Source: Tetragenococcus solitarius NBRC 100494
GTDB taxonomy: Bacteria > Bacillota > Bacilli > Lactobacillales > Enterococcaceae
NCBI RefSeq assembly: GCF_001544195.1
Contig: NZ_BCPY01000002.1
Span: forward strand, 62,001 to 126,000
Direction of reading: 5' to 3'
DNA length: 64,000 bases
The notes under the pieces are model-generated. The model was not told the origin of the DNA, made no database searches, and was given only the letters and a program-made list of their open reading frames with translations. The translations under genes and the position numbers were made by a program. Numbering within the stretch: position 1 is the first letter of the stretch; the number at the start of each line of letters is the position of its first letter. Positions 45,027 to 53,344 of the stretch are shown here, piece after piece.

Positions 45027-45551
45027 TTAATGATCCAAAGAATTGATAATATAAAGTATTCCAATCAGCATAAAGTATAAACCAACTAAAAATGAGATAG
45101 TAAGTGCTGATACAATAGGATCGAAAAATAGCATAATTCCTACTACAACGCCAATTAAGTTTAAAATTAGCGTAATCCAATAGTGACCATTACCAAATGT
45201 ACGAGCATGGTCTAAAAAGAACAAGTTACGGATGGAGTCTGCAATAAACCAAAAGGCAAAAACGTAAGTCAATGCGATAATTCCTGCACTAAGGTTAAAT
45301 AGCAAAATAACCCCAAGAATTAGTTCTATAATCCCTAGTATTAAAAATGCTGTTGCTTTAAAGCCAGTCATATTTTTAATTTGGTTACGAACAAAAATAC
45401 TAAAAATACCATTAATAATTGCTAGAATAGCAAAGAAAATCACTAGTGCAGATAAACTACCAGCTGGATTACTAAATGACAATAAGGAAATCAGAATAAA
45501 CAAAATACCTAATATAAGTCCGCCCCAGTTTACAGTTGTCCTTCTATTCAC
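45027..45551 (-). CDS. HdeD/DUF308-family membrane protein
   Basis: A 174-residue protein with six predicted membrane helices in three similar pairs: GGLILGILFILISLLSFSNP, SALVIFFAILAIINGIFSIF, FLILGIIELILGVILLFNLSAG, IIALTYVFAFWFIADSIRNL, WITLILNLIGVVVGIMLFFDP and ISFLVGLYFMLIGILYII (approximate ends). The repeated G-x-L/I-x6-N-P-like turns are the DUF308 pattern of HdeD, an acid-stress protein of enteric bacteria; the Gram-positive role is unknown. AAAGGAGGG sits nine bases before a GTG at 45551, preferred over the longer frame from 45572 that would start inside the ribosome site. Confidence 0.82.
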   Translation of the reverse strand: MNRRTTVNWGGLILGILFILISLLSFSNPAGSLSALVIFFAILAIINGIFSIFVRNQIKNMTGFKATAFLILGIIELILGVILLFNLSAGIIALTYVFAFWFIADSIRNLFFLDHARTFGNGHYWITLILNLIGVVVGIMLFFDPIVSALTISFLVGLYFMLIGILYIINSLDH

Positions 45552-45652
45552 TTTGTTTCCCTCCTTTCTCACTAAAAAGTATTATGTCACACTTTGGTAT
45601 GATTTAGCAAAAGATAAGGTACGTTATTTTGAGAGAAATAAAAACACAACAA

Positions 45653-45732
45653 AAACACTCGATCGATAGCTAAATGCTTCTTTGCATTTTGGTTCCAATG
45701 TTGAAGCATTTTACTTTATCGTTCGGGTGTTA
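45653..45732 (-). terminator. Long imperfect stem-loop after glmM
   Basis: Three paired blocks are nested: AACAC/GTGTT at the base, CGATAG-like/TATCG in the middle and AAATGCTTC/GAAGCATTT near the top, enclosing an 18-base loop. On the minus strand it is followed by TTTTTGTTGTGTTTTTATTT, so it can stop glmM transcription 30 bases past the stop codon. The size (about 80 bases) and internal bulges are unusual for a plain terminator. Confidence 0.55.
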
Positions 45733-45762
45733 TTATTGGATAGATAGTTATCTTATTCAATT

Positions 45763-47121
45763 TTATTCGTTTAATCCGATTTGCTGACGCACAACGTCTG
45801 CAATCTTATTGACATAATAATCAACTTCTTCATCTGTCGGTGCTTCAGCCATAATTCGCAACAAAGGTTCTGTACCAGAAGCTCTTACCAGAATACGACC
45901 CTCATCACCTAATTTAGCTTCTACTGCATCAATCACTTCTTTAATTGCTGGGACTTCCATAGCACCATATTTATCAGAAACACGGATATTCACTAATTTT
46001 TGAGGATAAATCTTAACATCAGCTGCTAATTCTGAAAGCTTTTTGCCCGTTTGCTTCATGATGTTAAGCAATTGAATACCTGAAAGCATCCCATCACCTG
46101 TAGTATTCAAATCGAAAAATACCATATGTCCAGATTGTTCGCCACCAAAGTTATAACCATTTTTACGCATTTCTTCCACAACGTAACGGTCTCCGACTTT
46201 AGTGACTACATCATTTAATCCCGCAGCTTCCACTGCTTTATGAAAGCCTAAATTACTCATTACAGTCGTTACAATCGTATCTTGTTTTAAAAGACCATTT
46301 TCTGATAGATATTTGGCACAAATATACATGATCTTATCGCCATCAACAATTTGCCCTTTTTCATCCACAGCAATCACGCGATCGCCATCTCCATCAAAGG
46401 CAATTCCTACATCTGCTTGCTTTTCAACTACAAACTCCGCTAACTTTTCAGGATGAGTCGAACCTACGCCATCATTGATATTGGTACCATTAGGAGAAGT
46501 CCCCATCGTATAAAAATCGGTTTCTAAATCAGCAAACAAACGATTGACTGTAGGCGCCGTTGCTCCATTGGCCGCATCTATACAAACAGTAAGACCTGAT
46601 AAATCATCTTTTATCGTCTGCTGTAAAAACTGCGAGTATTTTAGCATACCTTCAGGAAATTCTTCTAAAGAACCTAACCCTTCAGCAGAAGGTCGAGGAA
46701 GATTATCTTCTGTAGCATCAAGTAAAGCCTCGATTTCTAATTCTTTTTCATCAGCTAACTTAAACCCATCATTACCAAAAAATTTAATCCCATTATCTTC
46801 TGCTGGATTATGTGATGCTGAAATCATTACACCGGAGCTTGCTTTTTGTACTTTAGTCAGATAAGCTACTCCAGGAGTAGAAATAACTCCCAATTGAAAA
46901 ACCTCTATGCCTACCGAAAGCAAACCAGCTACTAGGGCACTTTCTAATAATTGCCCAGAGATTCTTGTATCGCGCCCTACTAAGACTTTTGGTTGCTCCT
47001 TTTCATCTTCATGGCGACTTAATACATAACCACCACAACGTCCTAATTTAAACGCCAATTCTGGTGTCAGTTCTTTATTGGCAATTCCTCTTACACCATC
47101 TGTACCAAAATATTTTCCCAT
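45763..47121 (-). CDS. glmM: Phosphoglucosamine mutase
   Basis: Converts glucosamine-6-phosphate to glucosamine-1-phosphate on the way to UDP-GlcNAc. The phosphoserine loop [20 protein letters not shown] lies near residue 95 (Ser in SASHNP), the metal loop [11 protein letters not shown] near 242, the sugar-binding [10 protein letters not shown] near 327 and the C-terminal phosphate loop [14 protein letters not shown] near 408. AAAGG ten bases before the ATG at 47121 marks the start (452 aa, [12 protein letters not shown]); the frame itself reads back to 47163 inside cdaR. It is last in the cdaA-cdaR-glmM unit; GlmM is known to bind and inhibit CdaA in several Firmicutes. Confidence 0.96.
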   Translation of the reverse strand: MGKYFGTDGVRGIANKELTPELAFKLGRCGGYVLSRHEDEKEQPKVLVGRDTRISGQLLESALVAGLLSVGIEVFQLGVISTPGVAYLTKVQKASSGVMISASHNPAEDNGIKFFGNDGFKLADEKELEIEALLDATEDNLPRPSAEGLGSLEEFPEGMLKYSQFLQQTIKDDLSGLTVCIDAANGATAPTVNRLFADLETDFYTMGTSPNGTNINDGVGSTHPEKLAEFVVEKQADVGIAFDGDGDRVIAVDEKGQIVDGDKIMYICAKYLSENGLLKQDTIVTTVMSNLGFHKAVEAAGLNDVVTKVGDRYVVEEMRKNGYNFGGEQSGHMVFFDLNTTGDGMLSGIQLLNIMKQTGKKLSELAADVKIYPQKLVNIRVSDKYGAMEVPAIKEVIDAVEAKLGDEGRILVRASGTEPLLRIMAEAPTDEEVDYYVNKIADVVRQQIGLNE

Positions 47122-47128
47122 AATAAAC

Positions 47129-48331
47129 TTACCTTTCCGTTTCTTCTTCATTTTCTTGTGCATCTACTTGTTCATCTGCCGAATCTTGTGTTAATTCTGT
47201 TTGTTCTCGACTTTCTTGTGTAGTCGATCCCTCATCTTCAGCAGGAGGGCTTCGCGTAGGATCAGTGCTCTGTGTTTCCGTTTCTTCTACTTCCGAATTT
47301 TCATTACTTTCGTTCGTTTGCTCATCAGTAGAAGATGAAGAATTTGTAGACGACGAAGGATTACTATCTTCTGTTGATGTTTCTTCAAATATCGGCGTGA
47401 TGTTAACAGTAACTGTATCAACATCTGAATTTAGTTGAGCTGGTGTTTGAACATTAACATTTCTAGTTGTTGGTTCAGTGACATCAGTGACATCTACTGG
47501 GACTTCCAGAGAATCTACGTTATCTAACAAATTTTGTGCCCCAGATATTGTAGCACTATTTTCACTCAATTGAAAATCAAAGCTAGAAACGCCATCCGCA
47601 GCTTCTCCTGTTTGCGTAGGTTCCAGGCTGACTTCTTTATCTGGTGCAGAAACACTTAATTGTACATCTGCTTCTTGTGGCTCAATACTGGCCGAAAGAC
47701 CATCTCCATTATCATCAACGGCTTGTAATGAAAAACTATCTGAAATATCTTTATTAATCGTTTCTAAATTAGACGAAAGTATAACTTTTGAAATTTCTTT
47801 CATCGTCTTCTCTCCTGAAGTAACCTTAACTTCCTGCGGAGAAATGACGAAATCTTCTAATTCAAAGCCGTCTTGTACCTTATCTTCCAATTCTTGTGTA
47901 TCGATTTGAAAATTTTTAGATACTCTTTTTTCAATGGTAACAGTTATCGTGTCCGGATCTAAGCTTGCATCTACGCTATTACTTAAATTTTCCACTTTTA
48001 AAGGAACATCATGTGTTCCTTCTCCTAAATCAGTTAAATCAGCAACCACCTTGAAATTTCTTGTTTCATCATTGGCCTCTGCATTTAATTGAACTCTGTT
48101 GGCACCACTTAGGGTTATATTCGCTGTGCTTTCGTAACCTTGGATGTAATATTTATCCGAATCATAATCAATTGTAATAGGCACATTTTGTGCTGTTTCT
48201 TCATAAGTTTCTGTAGAAGCAATACTATTTCGAAAATTTGATCCATTAGCATTGAAAAAAAGAAGTAAACTGAAAAAAAGAGCTAAAAGGCCGTAGACAA
48301 TGTTGCTTCTTTTCTTTTTCTTAAGCATCAT
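47129..48331 (-). CDS. cdaR: CdaA regulatory protein CdaR (YbbR domains)
   Basis: A membrane-anchored extracytoplasmic protein that modulates the cyclase CdaA. One N-terminal membrane helix ([19 protein letters not shown]) is followed by about four YbbR repeats of 75-80 residues, each with a pattern like [19 protein letters not shown] ... ITLSGA or [19 protein letters not shown]. From about residue 318 there is an 80-residue low-complexity tail of Ser, Thr, Glu, Asp and Asn, similar in character to the ponA tail. The start overlaps the cdaA stop (ATGA); ATG codons lie at 48331 and 48328, and AAAGGAGG is better spaced for the second. Confidence 0.92.
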   Translation of the reverse strand: MMLKKKKRSNIVYGLLALFFSLLLFFNANGSNFRNSIASTETYEETAQNVPITIDYDSDKYYIQGYESTANITLSGANRVQLNAEANDETRNFKVVADLTDLGEGTHDVPLKVENLSNSVDASLDPDTITVTIEKRVSKNFQIDTQELEDKVQDGFELEDFVISPQEVKVTSGEKTMKEISKVILSSNLETINKDISDSFSLQAVDDNGDGLSASIEPQEADVQLSVSAPDKEVSLEPTQTGEAADGVSSFDFQLSENSATISGAQNLLDNVDSLEVPVDVTDVTEPTTRNVNVQTPAQLNSDVDTVTVNITPIFEETSTEDSNPSSSTNSSSSTDEQTNESNENSEVEETETQSTDPTRSPPAEDEGSTTQESREQTELTQDSADEQVDAQENEEETER

Positions 48332-49218
48332 TTGCCTCCTTTACTCATTTTATTCAATTCATCCAAAAAGCTTCTGAAGAAATTTTTCCTATTTTTCTCC
48401 GTATTTTCAACAATTAAGGTATCTCGAAGCATTTTCAGATACTCTTCTTGAGTTAATTCGGTATATAAACGATTGTTTAACGTTAAACTCACACCGCCGG
48501 TTTCTTCAGAAACAACAATGGTTAAAGCGTCGCTAACTTCAGCCACACCTACTGCAGCTCGGTGTCTAGTACCGTATTCTTTAGAAATCATATTACTATC
48601 AGATAAGGGTAGATATGCACTAGACACTGCAATTTTCCCATTTCTAACGATTACTGCACCATCATGTAAGGGAGTATTAGGAATAAAAATATTAATCAAA
48701 AGCTCCCCGGTGATATCTGCATCCAAACTAATCCCAGTTTCAATGTATTCTTCTAAGCCCGTATTACGTTCGATTGTTATAAGCGCTCCGATTTTTCTTT
48801 TTGACATGTATTGGATGGCTTTATCAAAGGCTTGAATCATTGTTTCGCCTTGATCTTTTTCTGTCTTTGTTGGATTGAAAAAAGTCGTTCGTCCCAAGTG
48901 CTCTAATCCTCGTCGAATCTCAGGCTGAAAGATGACAATAGCAGCAATCACCCCGTAGGTAATCACTTGGTCCATTAACCATGATAACGTATGAAGCCCA
49001 ATCACTTCTGCCAAAAAACGAATGGCTATAAACATCACAACGCCTTTGAACAGCTGAATCGCTTTTGTTCCTTGGACCATCTGTATTAATTTATAAACAA
49101 GATACCATACGACTAAGATATCTAAAATATTGATGAAAAAGGGAACAGAAAAAACATCTACAGATAATAACTGTCTCCAATAATCTAAATCAAAAAGTTC
49201 TGCAATGTTAAACGACAT
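48328..49218 (-). CDS. cdaA: Diadenylate cyclase CdaA
   Basis: Makes cyclic di-AMP from two ATP at the membrane; the messenger controls potassium and osmolyte uptake and wall homeostasis. Three membrane helices lie in residues about 22-98 (FFINILDILVVWYLVYKLI, FKGVVMFIAIRFLAEVIGL and WLMDQVITYGVIAAIVIF), followed by a coiled linker and the DAC domain with the catalytic LHDGAVIVRNG near 185 and GTRHRAAVGVAE near 217; ATP-contacting SEETGGVSL follows. The length of 296 exceeds B. subtilis CdaA (273) by a short C-terminal tail. First gene of the conserved cdaA-cdaR-glmM operon. Confidence 0.96.
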   Translation of the reverse strand: MSFNIAELFDLDYWRQLLSVDVFSVPFFINILDILVVWYLVYKLIQMVQGTKAIQLFKGVVMFIAIRFLAEVIGLHTLSWLMDQVITYGVIAAIVIFQPEIRRGLEHLGRTTFFNPTKTEKDQGETMIQAFDKAIQYMSKRKIGALITIERNTGLEEYIETGISLDADITGELLINIFIPNTPLHDGAVIVRNGKIAVSSAYLPLSDSNMISKEYGTRHRAAVGVAEVSDALTIVVSEETGGVSLTLNNRLYTELTQEEYLKMLRDTLIVENTEKNRKNFFRSFLDELNKMSKGGK

Positions 49219-49411
49219 ATAAAGCCTTCCTTTACTCTCAGACTACTCTTTCTTTATTAGTATAGCATAGCTTTTTTCTGTTGTTGATAAAAAAGTTGCC
49301 TAACGAATATTTTTTCATAAAAAATAACATTTTACCTATCTAAATAAACCAATTTTATTCACATTTGATTAAAAAAACGTTACACTGGAAGAAAATAAGG
49401 AGGAATATTGT

Positions 49412-49927
49412 ATGGATATCTCAGTTATTAAAAAAGAAAAAATCAATACAGAATATGGTATCCGAATTGGCGAGCAGGCACCTAAAACAATCGTTGAGTT
49501 TATCAATTTACGCTGCCCATTTTGTAAACAATGGTTTACAGAGTCAAAAGATGTGTTAGAAAAGGCTGTTTCAGACCAGAAAGTAAACCGTCTCATCAAG
49601 TTACTTGATCAAACCAAAGAATCTTTGCAACGAGGAAATGTAATGCATCGTTTTGTTACTGACGATAATCCTAAACAAGCCTTAGAAGATATCAGTCGTA
49701 TTTTTGATTCTCAAGATGAATGGGGGGATCTGTCCTTACACCAAGTGGCAGACTTTGCTAGAAATAACCTTCAGCTAACTGAACATCACCATTTAGACAC
49801 TGCTGAAGAAATTGTACAAGAAAAAAATCAGGCAAATATTACAGTGACTCCTACGTTATTTCTTGATGGACATATTTTTGATGAAAATATTGATCAACAA
49901 ACATTAACAAATTATATCAATGAATAA
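49412..49927 (+). CDS. DsbA-like thioredoxin-fold protein
   Basis: A 171-residue thiol-disulfide protein without signal peptide. The active site FINLRCPFCKQWF gives a CPFC motif near residue 36, and the cis-proline loop ITVTPTLFLDGHIF comes near 148, with a helical insertion between, the DsbA layout. Similar cytoplasmic proteins in lactic acid bacteria are annotated as thioredoxin-like or DsbA-family oxidoreductases; no partner DsbB is nearby and the substrate is unknown. AAGGAGG eight bases before the ATG supports the start. A possible promoter TTCACA-17-TACACT lies just upstream. Confidence 0.85.
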   Translation: MDISVIKKEKINTEYGIRIGEQAPKTIVEFINLRCPFCKQWFTESKDVLEKAVSDQKVNRLIKLLDQTKESLQRGNVMHRFVTDDNPKQALEDISRIFDSQDEWGDLSLHQVADFARNNLQLTEHHHLDTAEEIVQEKNQANITVTPTLFLDGHIFDENIDQQTLTNYINE

Positions 49928-49928
49928 A

Positions 49929-50016
49929 TAAAAAACATTGAGCAACTTTGCATTTTTTCTAAGGGCTAGGTCTAAACCTAAATTTTAGAGAACACTATTG
50001 TTTGCTCAATGTTTTT
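49929..50016. terminator. Large bidirectional terminator hairpin
   Basis: AAAACATTGAGCAA near the left end pairs with TTGCTCAATGTTTT near the right end across about 55 bases; inside, TCTAA/TTAGA and TAGGT/ACCTA can form a second stem. It separates the convergent DsbA-like gene and whiA. Confidence 0.75.
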
Positions 50017-50958
50017 TTATCCTACATTTTCTTTTTCTTTTAATTTATCCGCAAATTCGTTAATTTTACGAATCCGATGGTTAATCCCGGATTTAGAAAT
50101 GGCACCGGTTGGTAACATTTCACCTAGTTCTTTTAAACTAATCTCTGGATGTTCTAAGCGTAATTCAGCGATTTCTTGAAGTTTGTCAGGCAAAGCAGAC
50201 AAACCTACCCGATCTTCAATAAATTCAATGTTTTGGATTTGCTTAGAAGCAGCATCGATTGTTTTATTCATATTCGCTGTTTCGCAATTAACCAAACGAT
50301 TCACTGAATTTCTCATATCCCGCACGATGCGAACATCTTCAAATTTTAGCATGGAGTTGGTTGCTCCAATTAATGTCAGAAAATCTGCAATATGCTCAGC
50401 GCCTTTTAAATAAGAGATATATCCTGTTCTTCTTTCTAATGTCCGCGCATTTAAACCATAGTGATTTAACATTTTACAGATATCTTGGTTATGTGCTTCA
50501 TAAACGGAATAAATCTCTAAATGATATCGGCTCGTTTCCGGATTATTAATAGAGCCGGTAGCCATAAAGGCCCCCCGCAAATAAGAACGCATTTTTTGTG
50601 TATTTCCCATGATGTCATTACTTACTTGAGTGCTAGACACTACACCGTCCATAATACTTAGTTCATCTAAGACACGTCTTGTATCTTGTTTTAAACGAAC
50701 AATATATACATTATTTTTCTTTAACTTCATTTTTCGCCGGACTAAAAGTTCACTGCGCACGTGAAAATGTTCTTTTAATAAAGAATAAATACGTCTTGCG
50801 ATAGCAGCATTTTCAGTTTGTATATTTAGGATTAATTGTTGGTTAAATAAATTTAGCGAGCCATTCATACGAATCAACGCGGCAAGCTCAGCTTTAGCAT
50901 GTTCACGATGAACTTCTAAGCTTGTCAGCTCTTTTTTTACATCCGCGGCAAAAGACAT
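50017..50958 (-). CDS. whiA: WhiA family DNA-binding protein
   Basis: WhiA pairs a LAGLIDADG homing-endonuclease-like N-terminal fold without nuclease residues with a C-terminal helix-turn-helix. Seen: [34 protein letters not shown] at the start (in parts), [24 protein letters not shown] (near 127, seen as [13 protein letters not shown]) and the HTH with [32 protein letters not shown] (key part SLKELGEML). In Bacillus it affects division and chromosome segregation; in Streptomyces it controls sporulation. GAGGTG precedes the ATG. It is the last gene of rapZ-glmR-whiA. Confidence 0.95.
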   Translation of the reverse strand: MSFAADVKKELTSLEVHREHAKAELAALIRMNGSLNLFNQQLILNIQTENAAIARRIYSLLKEHFHVRSELLVRRKMKLKKNNVYIVRLKQDTRRVLDELSIMDGVVSSTQVSNDIMGNTQKMRSYLRGAFMATGSINNPETSRYHLEIYSVYEAHNQDICKMLNHYGLNARTLERRTGYISYLKGAEHIADFLTLIGATNSMLKFEDVRIVRDMRNSVNRLVNCETANMNKTIDAASKQIQNIEFIEDRVGLSALPDKLQEIAELRLEHPEISLKELGEMLPTGAISKSGINHRIRKINEFADKLKEKENVG

Positions 50959-50982
50959 GCTTGCACCTCTTTCAAAAATTTC

Positions 50983-51984
50983 TTAATTTTTTGCCTCATA
51001 AACAATTCGTAATAGTTCTTCTGCTACTTTATCGCCATCGTGAAAGACCCCGCCATCTCTTAATTTTAAGAAGTCAGTCGATACCACCCGGCATCCTAAG
51101 CTCCTGAGCCCTTTAAAATCATGTTGTACTTGTAGCAAATATTCATCATAAACTTCAAAATTCATATAACCGTCAGGGACTTTTTCAGTATTAACTAAAA
51201 CAGTGTCTATAAAAGCCTGTCCCAAATGTTCATGTAATACACGAACATGGTCAGCATCTGTAAAGCGCTCAGTTTCTCCCTTTTGTGTCATAATATTACA
51301 AATATAGACCGTTTCTGCCTTTGTTTGTAACATCGCCTCTCCGATTTCTGAAATCATCAAATTAGGTAAAATACTGGTAAACAAACTTCCAGGTCCTAAA
51401 ACGATCATATCTGCTTCTAAAATAGAAGAAACAACTTTTTTAGCTGCTTTAGGCATACCATCATTGGCTTGATTTTTGACAGAAACGTGATCAATGGTTT
51501 TACGGTCCAAGGCAATTTTAGACTCACCTCGTACGCTTGTACCATCTTTAAAATCAGCTTGTAAAATAAGCGGTTCATCAGAAGAAGGATAGATATTGCC
51601 TTTAACATGCATCATTTTAGATAATAACTGAATCGCCTCATACGTACTACCACGCATCTCACTCATTCCAGCAATAATAAGATTGCCTAAAGCATGATTA
51701 GCTAAAAACTTATCTTCTTTATTAAAGCGATATTGAAAAATATCAGAATAAAGTTTTGGCATATCAGATAAAGCAACTAAAACATTCCGCAAATCACCGG
51801 GTGGAGTAACTGAAGTCACTGAGTCTCGTAACTGTCCACTACTACCACCGTCATCAGCGACTGTGACAACAGCTGTAATATCGACCCCTTGATTACGTAA
51901 ACTTTTTAAAATGACGGGTAAACCAGTACCACCGCCCATCACAACAACTTTAGGGCGCCGAATACGGTATGTCTTCATACTCAT
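50983..51984 (-). CDS. glmR: GlmR (YvcK) gluconeogenesis/wall-precursor factor
   Basis: A CofD-like Rossmann protein that binds UDP-GlcNAc and stimulates GlmS, supporting wall precursor supply on non-sugar carbon sources. The nucleotide loop [16 protein letters not shown] is near residue 14; [14 protein letters not shown] near 42, [14 protein letters not shown] near 60, GNLIIAGM near 100 and [13 protein letters not shown] near 190 are the family blocks. 333 residues. The start overlaps the rapZ stop by four bases (ATGA). In Listeria and Bacillus this protein is linked to glmM/glmS and c-di-AMP metabolism. Confidence 0.94.
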   Translation of the reverse strand: MSMKTYRIRRPKVVVMGGGTGLPVILKSLRNQGVDITAVVTVADDGGSSGQLRDSVTSVTPPGDLRNVLVALSDMPKLYSDIFQYRFNKEDKFLANHALGNLIIAGMSEMRGSTYEAIQLLSKMMHVKGNIYPSSDEPLILQADFKDGTSVRGESKIALDRKTIDHVSVKNQANDGMPKAAKKVVSSILEADMIVLGPGSLFTSILPNLMISEIGEAMLQTKAETVYICNIMTQKGETERFTDADHVRVLHEHLGQAFIDTVLVNTEKVPDGYMNFEVYDEYLLQVQHDFKGLRSLGCRVVSTDFLKLRDGGVFHDGDKVAEELLRIVYEAKN

Positions 51985-52865
51985 GAGCGATTCACCGTCT
52001 CTTTCCGTTTATCTTTGTCACGATGGGTGATATTCACTTTATAGTCTTGAGACAAAGCTTGACCGATTCTTTGTGTTAATGCCACTGATCGATGCTGTCC
52101 TCCAGTACAGCCAATCGCAATCAGCAAATTGCTCTTTCCTTCCTCGACATAACCAGGCATGATCGTTTGCAGCAAGCTCAAGAACTGCTGATAAAAACTT
52201 TCAGTCGCAGAAGAGTTCATTACATAATCATAAACCGGCTTTTCCAGCCCGCTTAGAGGACGTAATTCATCAATATAATGAGGATTAGGCAAAAAACGTA
52301 CGTCCATTACGATATCAGCATCAATAGGCAATCCGTATTTAAAGCCAAAAGAAACCATTTCAATGCGAAAACCTGTATCATTTGAACTACGGAATTCCTC
52401 ATTAATCCGCTCTCGTAGTTGTCTAGGTGTTAATTGGGTGGTATCTATCACTATCGATGCCTCCGCCTTTAACTCATCTAAAATTGCCCGTTCCTTGCGA
52501 ATACCTTCTGTAATCAATCCATCCATCGCTAATGGATGGGTACGTCGAGTTTCTTTATAACGCGCAACCAATTCACTATCAGAAGCATCTAAAAACAATA
52601 TACGAGTATTAATAAAAGAAGTATTCTCAATTTCTACGAGCATGGCCTGTATCTCTTCAAAAAACGACCTTGAACGTAAGTCAATCACTAAAGCAATTTT
52701 TGTGATTTTACCGGATTCTTTGATTAGTTCCCAGAACTTAGGGATTAGATTAGGCGGCATATTATCTATGCAAAAGTAGCCTAAATCTTCAAAACTTTGG
52801 ATAGCTACCGTTTTTCCTGCGCCACTCATCCCTGTGATTATTACTAAATCTAAATTATCGGTCAT
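51981..52865 (-). CDS. rapZ: RapZ-family nucleotide-binding protein (YvcJ)
   Basis: A P-loop protein of 294 residues. In E. coli RapZ is an RNase adapter that senses GlcN-6-P; in Gram-positives YvcJ hydrolyses GTP and its role is less clear. Walker [29 protein letters not shown] opens the protein (key part GMSGAGKT near residue 11), Walker-B-like ALVIDLRSR near 60, [21 protein letters not shown] near 90, and the C-terminal RNA/ligand domain has [19 protein letters not shown] and [20 protein letters not shown] precedes the ATG. It heads rapZ-glmR-whiA, a cluster kept across Firmicutes. Confidence 0.95.
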   Translation of the reverse strand: MTDNLDLVIITGMSGAGKTVAIQSFEDLGYFCIDNMPPNLIPKFWELIKESGKITKIALVIDLRSRSFFEEIQAMLVEIENTSFINTRILFLDASDSELVARYKETRRTHPLAMDGLITEGIRKERAILDELKAEASIVIDTTQLTPRQLRERINEEFRSSNDTGFRIEMVSFGFKYGLPIDADIVMDVRFLPNPHYIDELRPLSGLEKPVYDYVMNSSATESFYQQFLSLLQTIMPGYVEEGKSNLLIAIGCTGGQHRSVALTQRIGQALSQDYKVNITHRDKDKRKETVNRS

Positions 52866-53272
52866 TTTTTATTCTCCTTGCACGAACTTTTCTATTCTTC
52901 AATTATAGCACTCCGGGCGTATCTTTTCGAATGTTTTTTGTGAATATTTATAGTTTCTTTGATTACTTACAAAAAAGGCACTATTTGTAATAACTACTTA
53001 AAAATAAAATAATTGAGAGCAAGCTTCTATCTTACTTGTCGCAAACAAAGGACAACAAATCTTATTAAATATAATTCGAATACTTTCGTCTTACTTTTAA
53101 TGCTGTTACAGTTCCGATTCTCATTTAAAGTGATGTCCAACCTCTAATTACAAGACATAGGATAACTAAATTTTTATCTGATAATTAGTTACCAGGCAAA
53201 ATAATGAATATTCTAAGTCTCATAACTATGCGTTTAAAATGAATGACGGTTTTCCTTTTTATGTAAAAACAA
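52866..53272. other. Gene-free stretch between rapZ and uvrA
   Basis: About 400 bases, A/T rich, with no frame carrying a start and ribosome site on either strand. A 7-base inverted repeat TTACAAA/TTTGTAA (about 52967-52991) lies about 100 bases upstream of rapZ. The promoter of rapZ must be in this gap but no pair of good hexamers stands out. No tRNA, T-box or known riboswitch consensus was recognised. Confidence 0.6.
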
Positions 53273-53301
53273 AAAAGAAGAACCGTTAAAGTTCTTCTTT
53301 T
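53273..53301 (-). terminator. Terminator of uvrA
   Basis: AAAAGAAGAAC (53273-53283) pairs with GTTCTTCTTTT (53291-53301). It lies about 45 bases past the uvrA stop and has nearly the same arms as the terminator at 7332-7365. Confidence 0.75.
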
Positions 53302-53344
53302 CTATAATAATTTCGACAAAGAGTCTAAAAAATTTTCTTATTCT

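Noticed and set aside
44881-45180. Minus-strand frame of 99 codons overlapping the DUF308 gene
   Set aside because: Overlaps the DUF308 coding region in another frame and crosses its terminator; no ribosome site.
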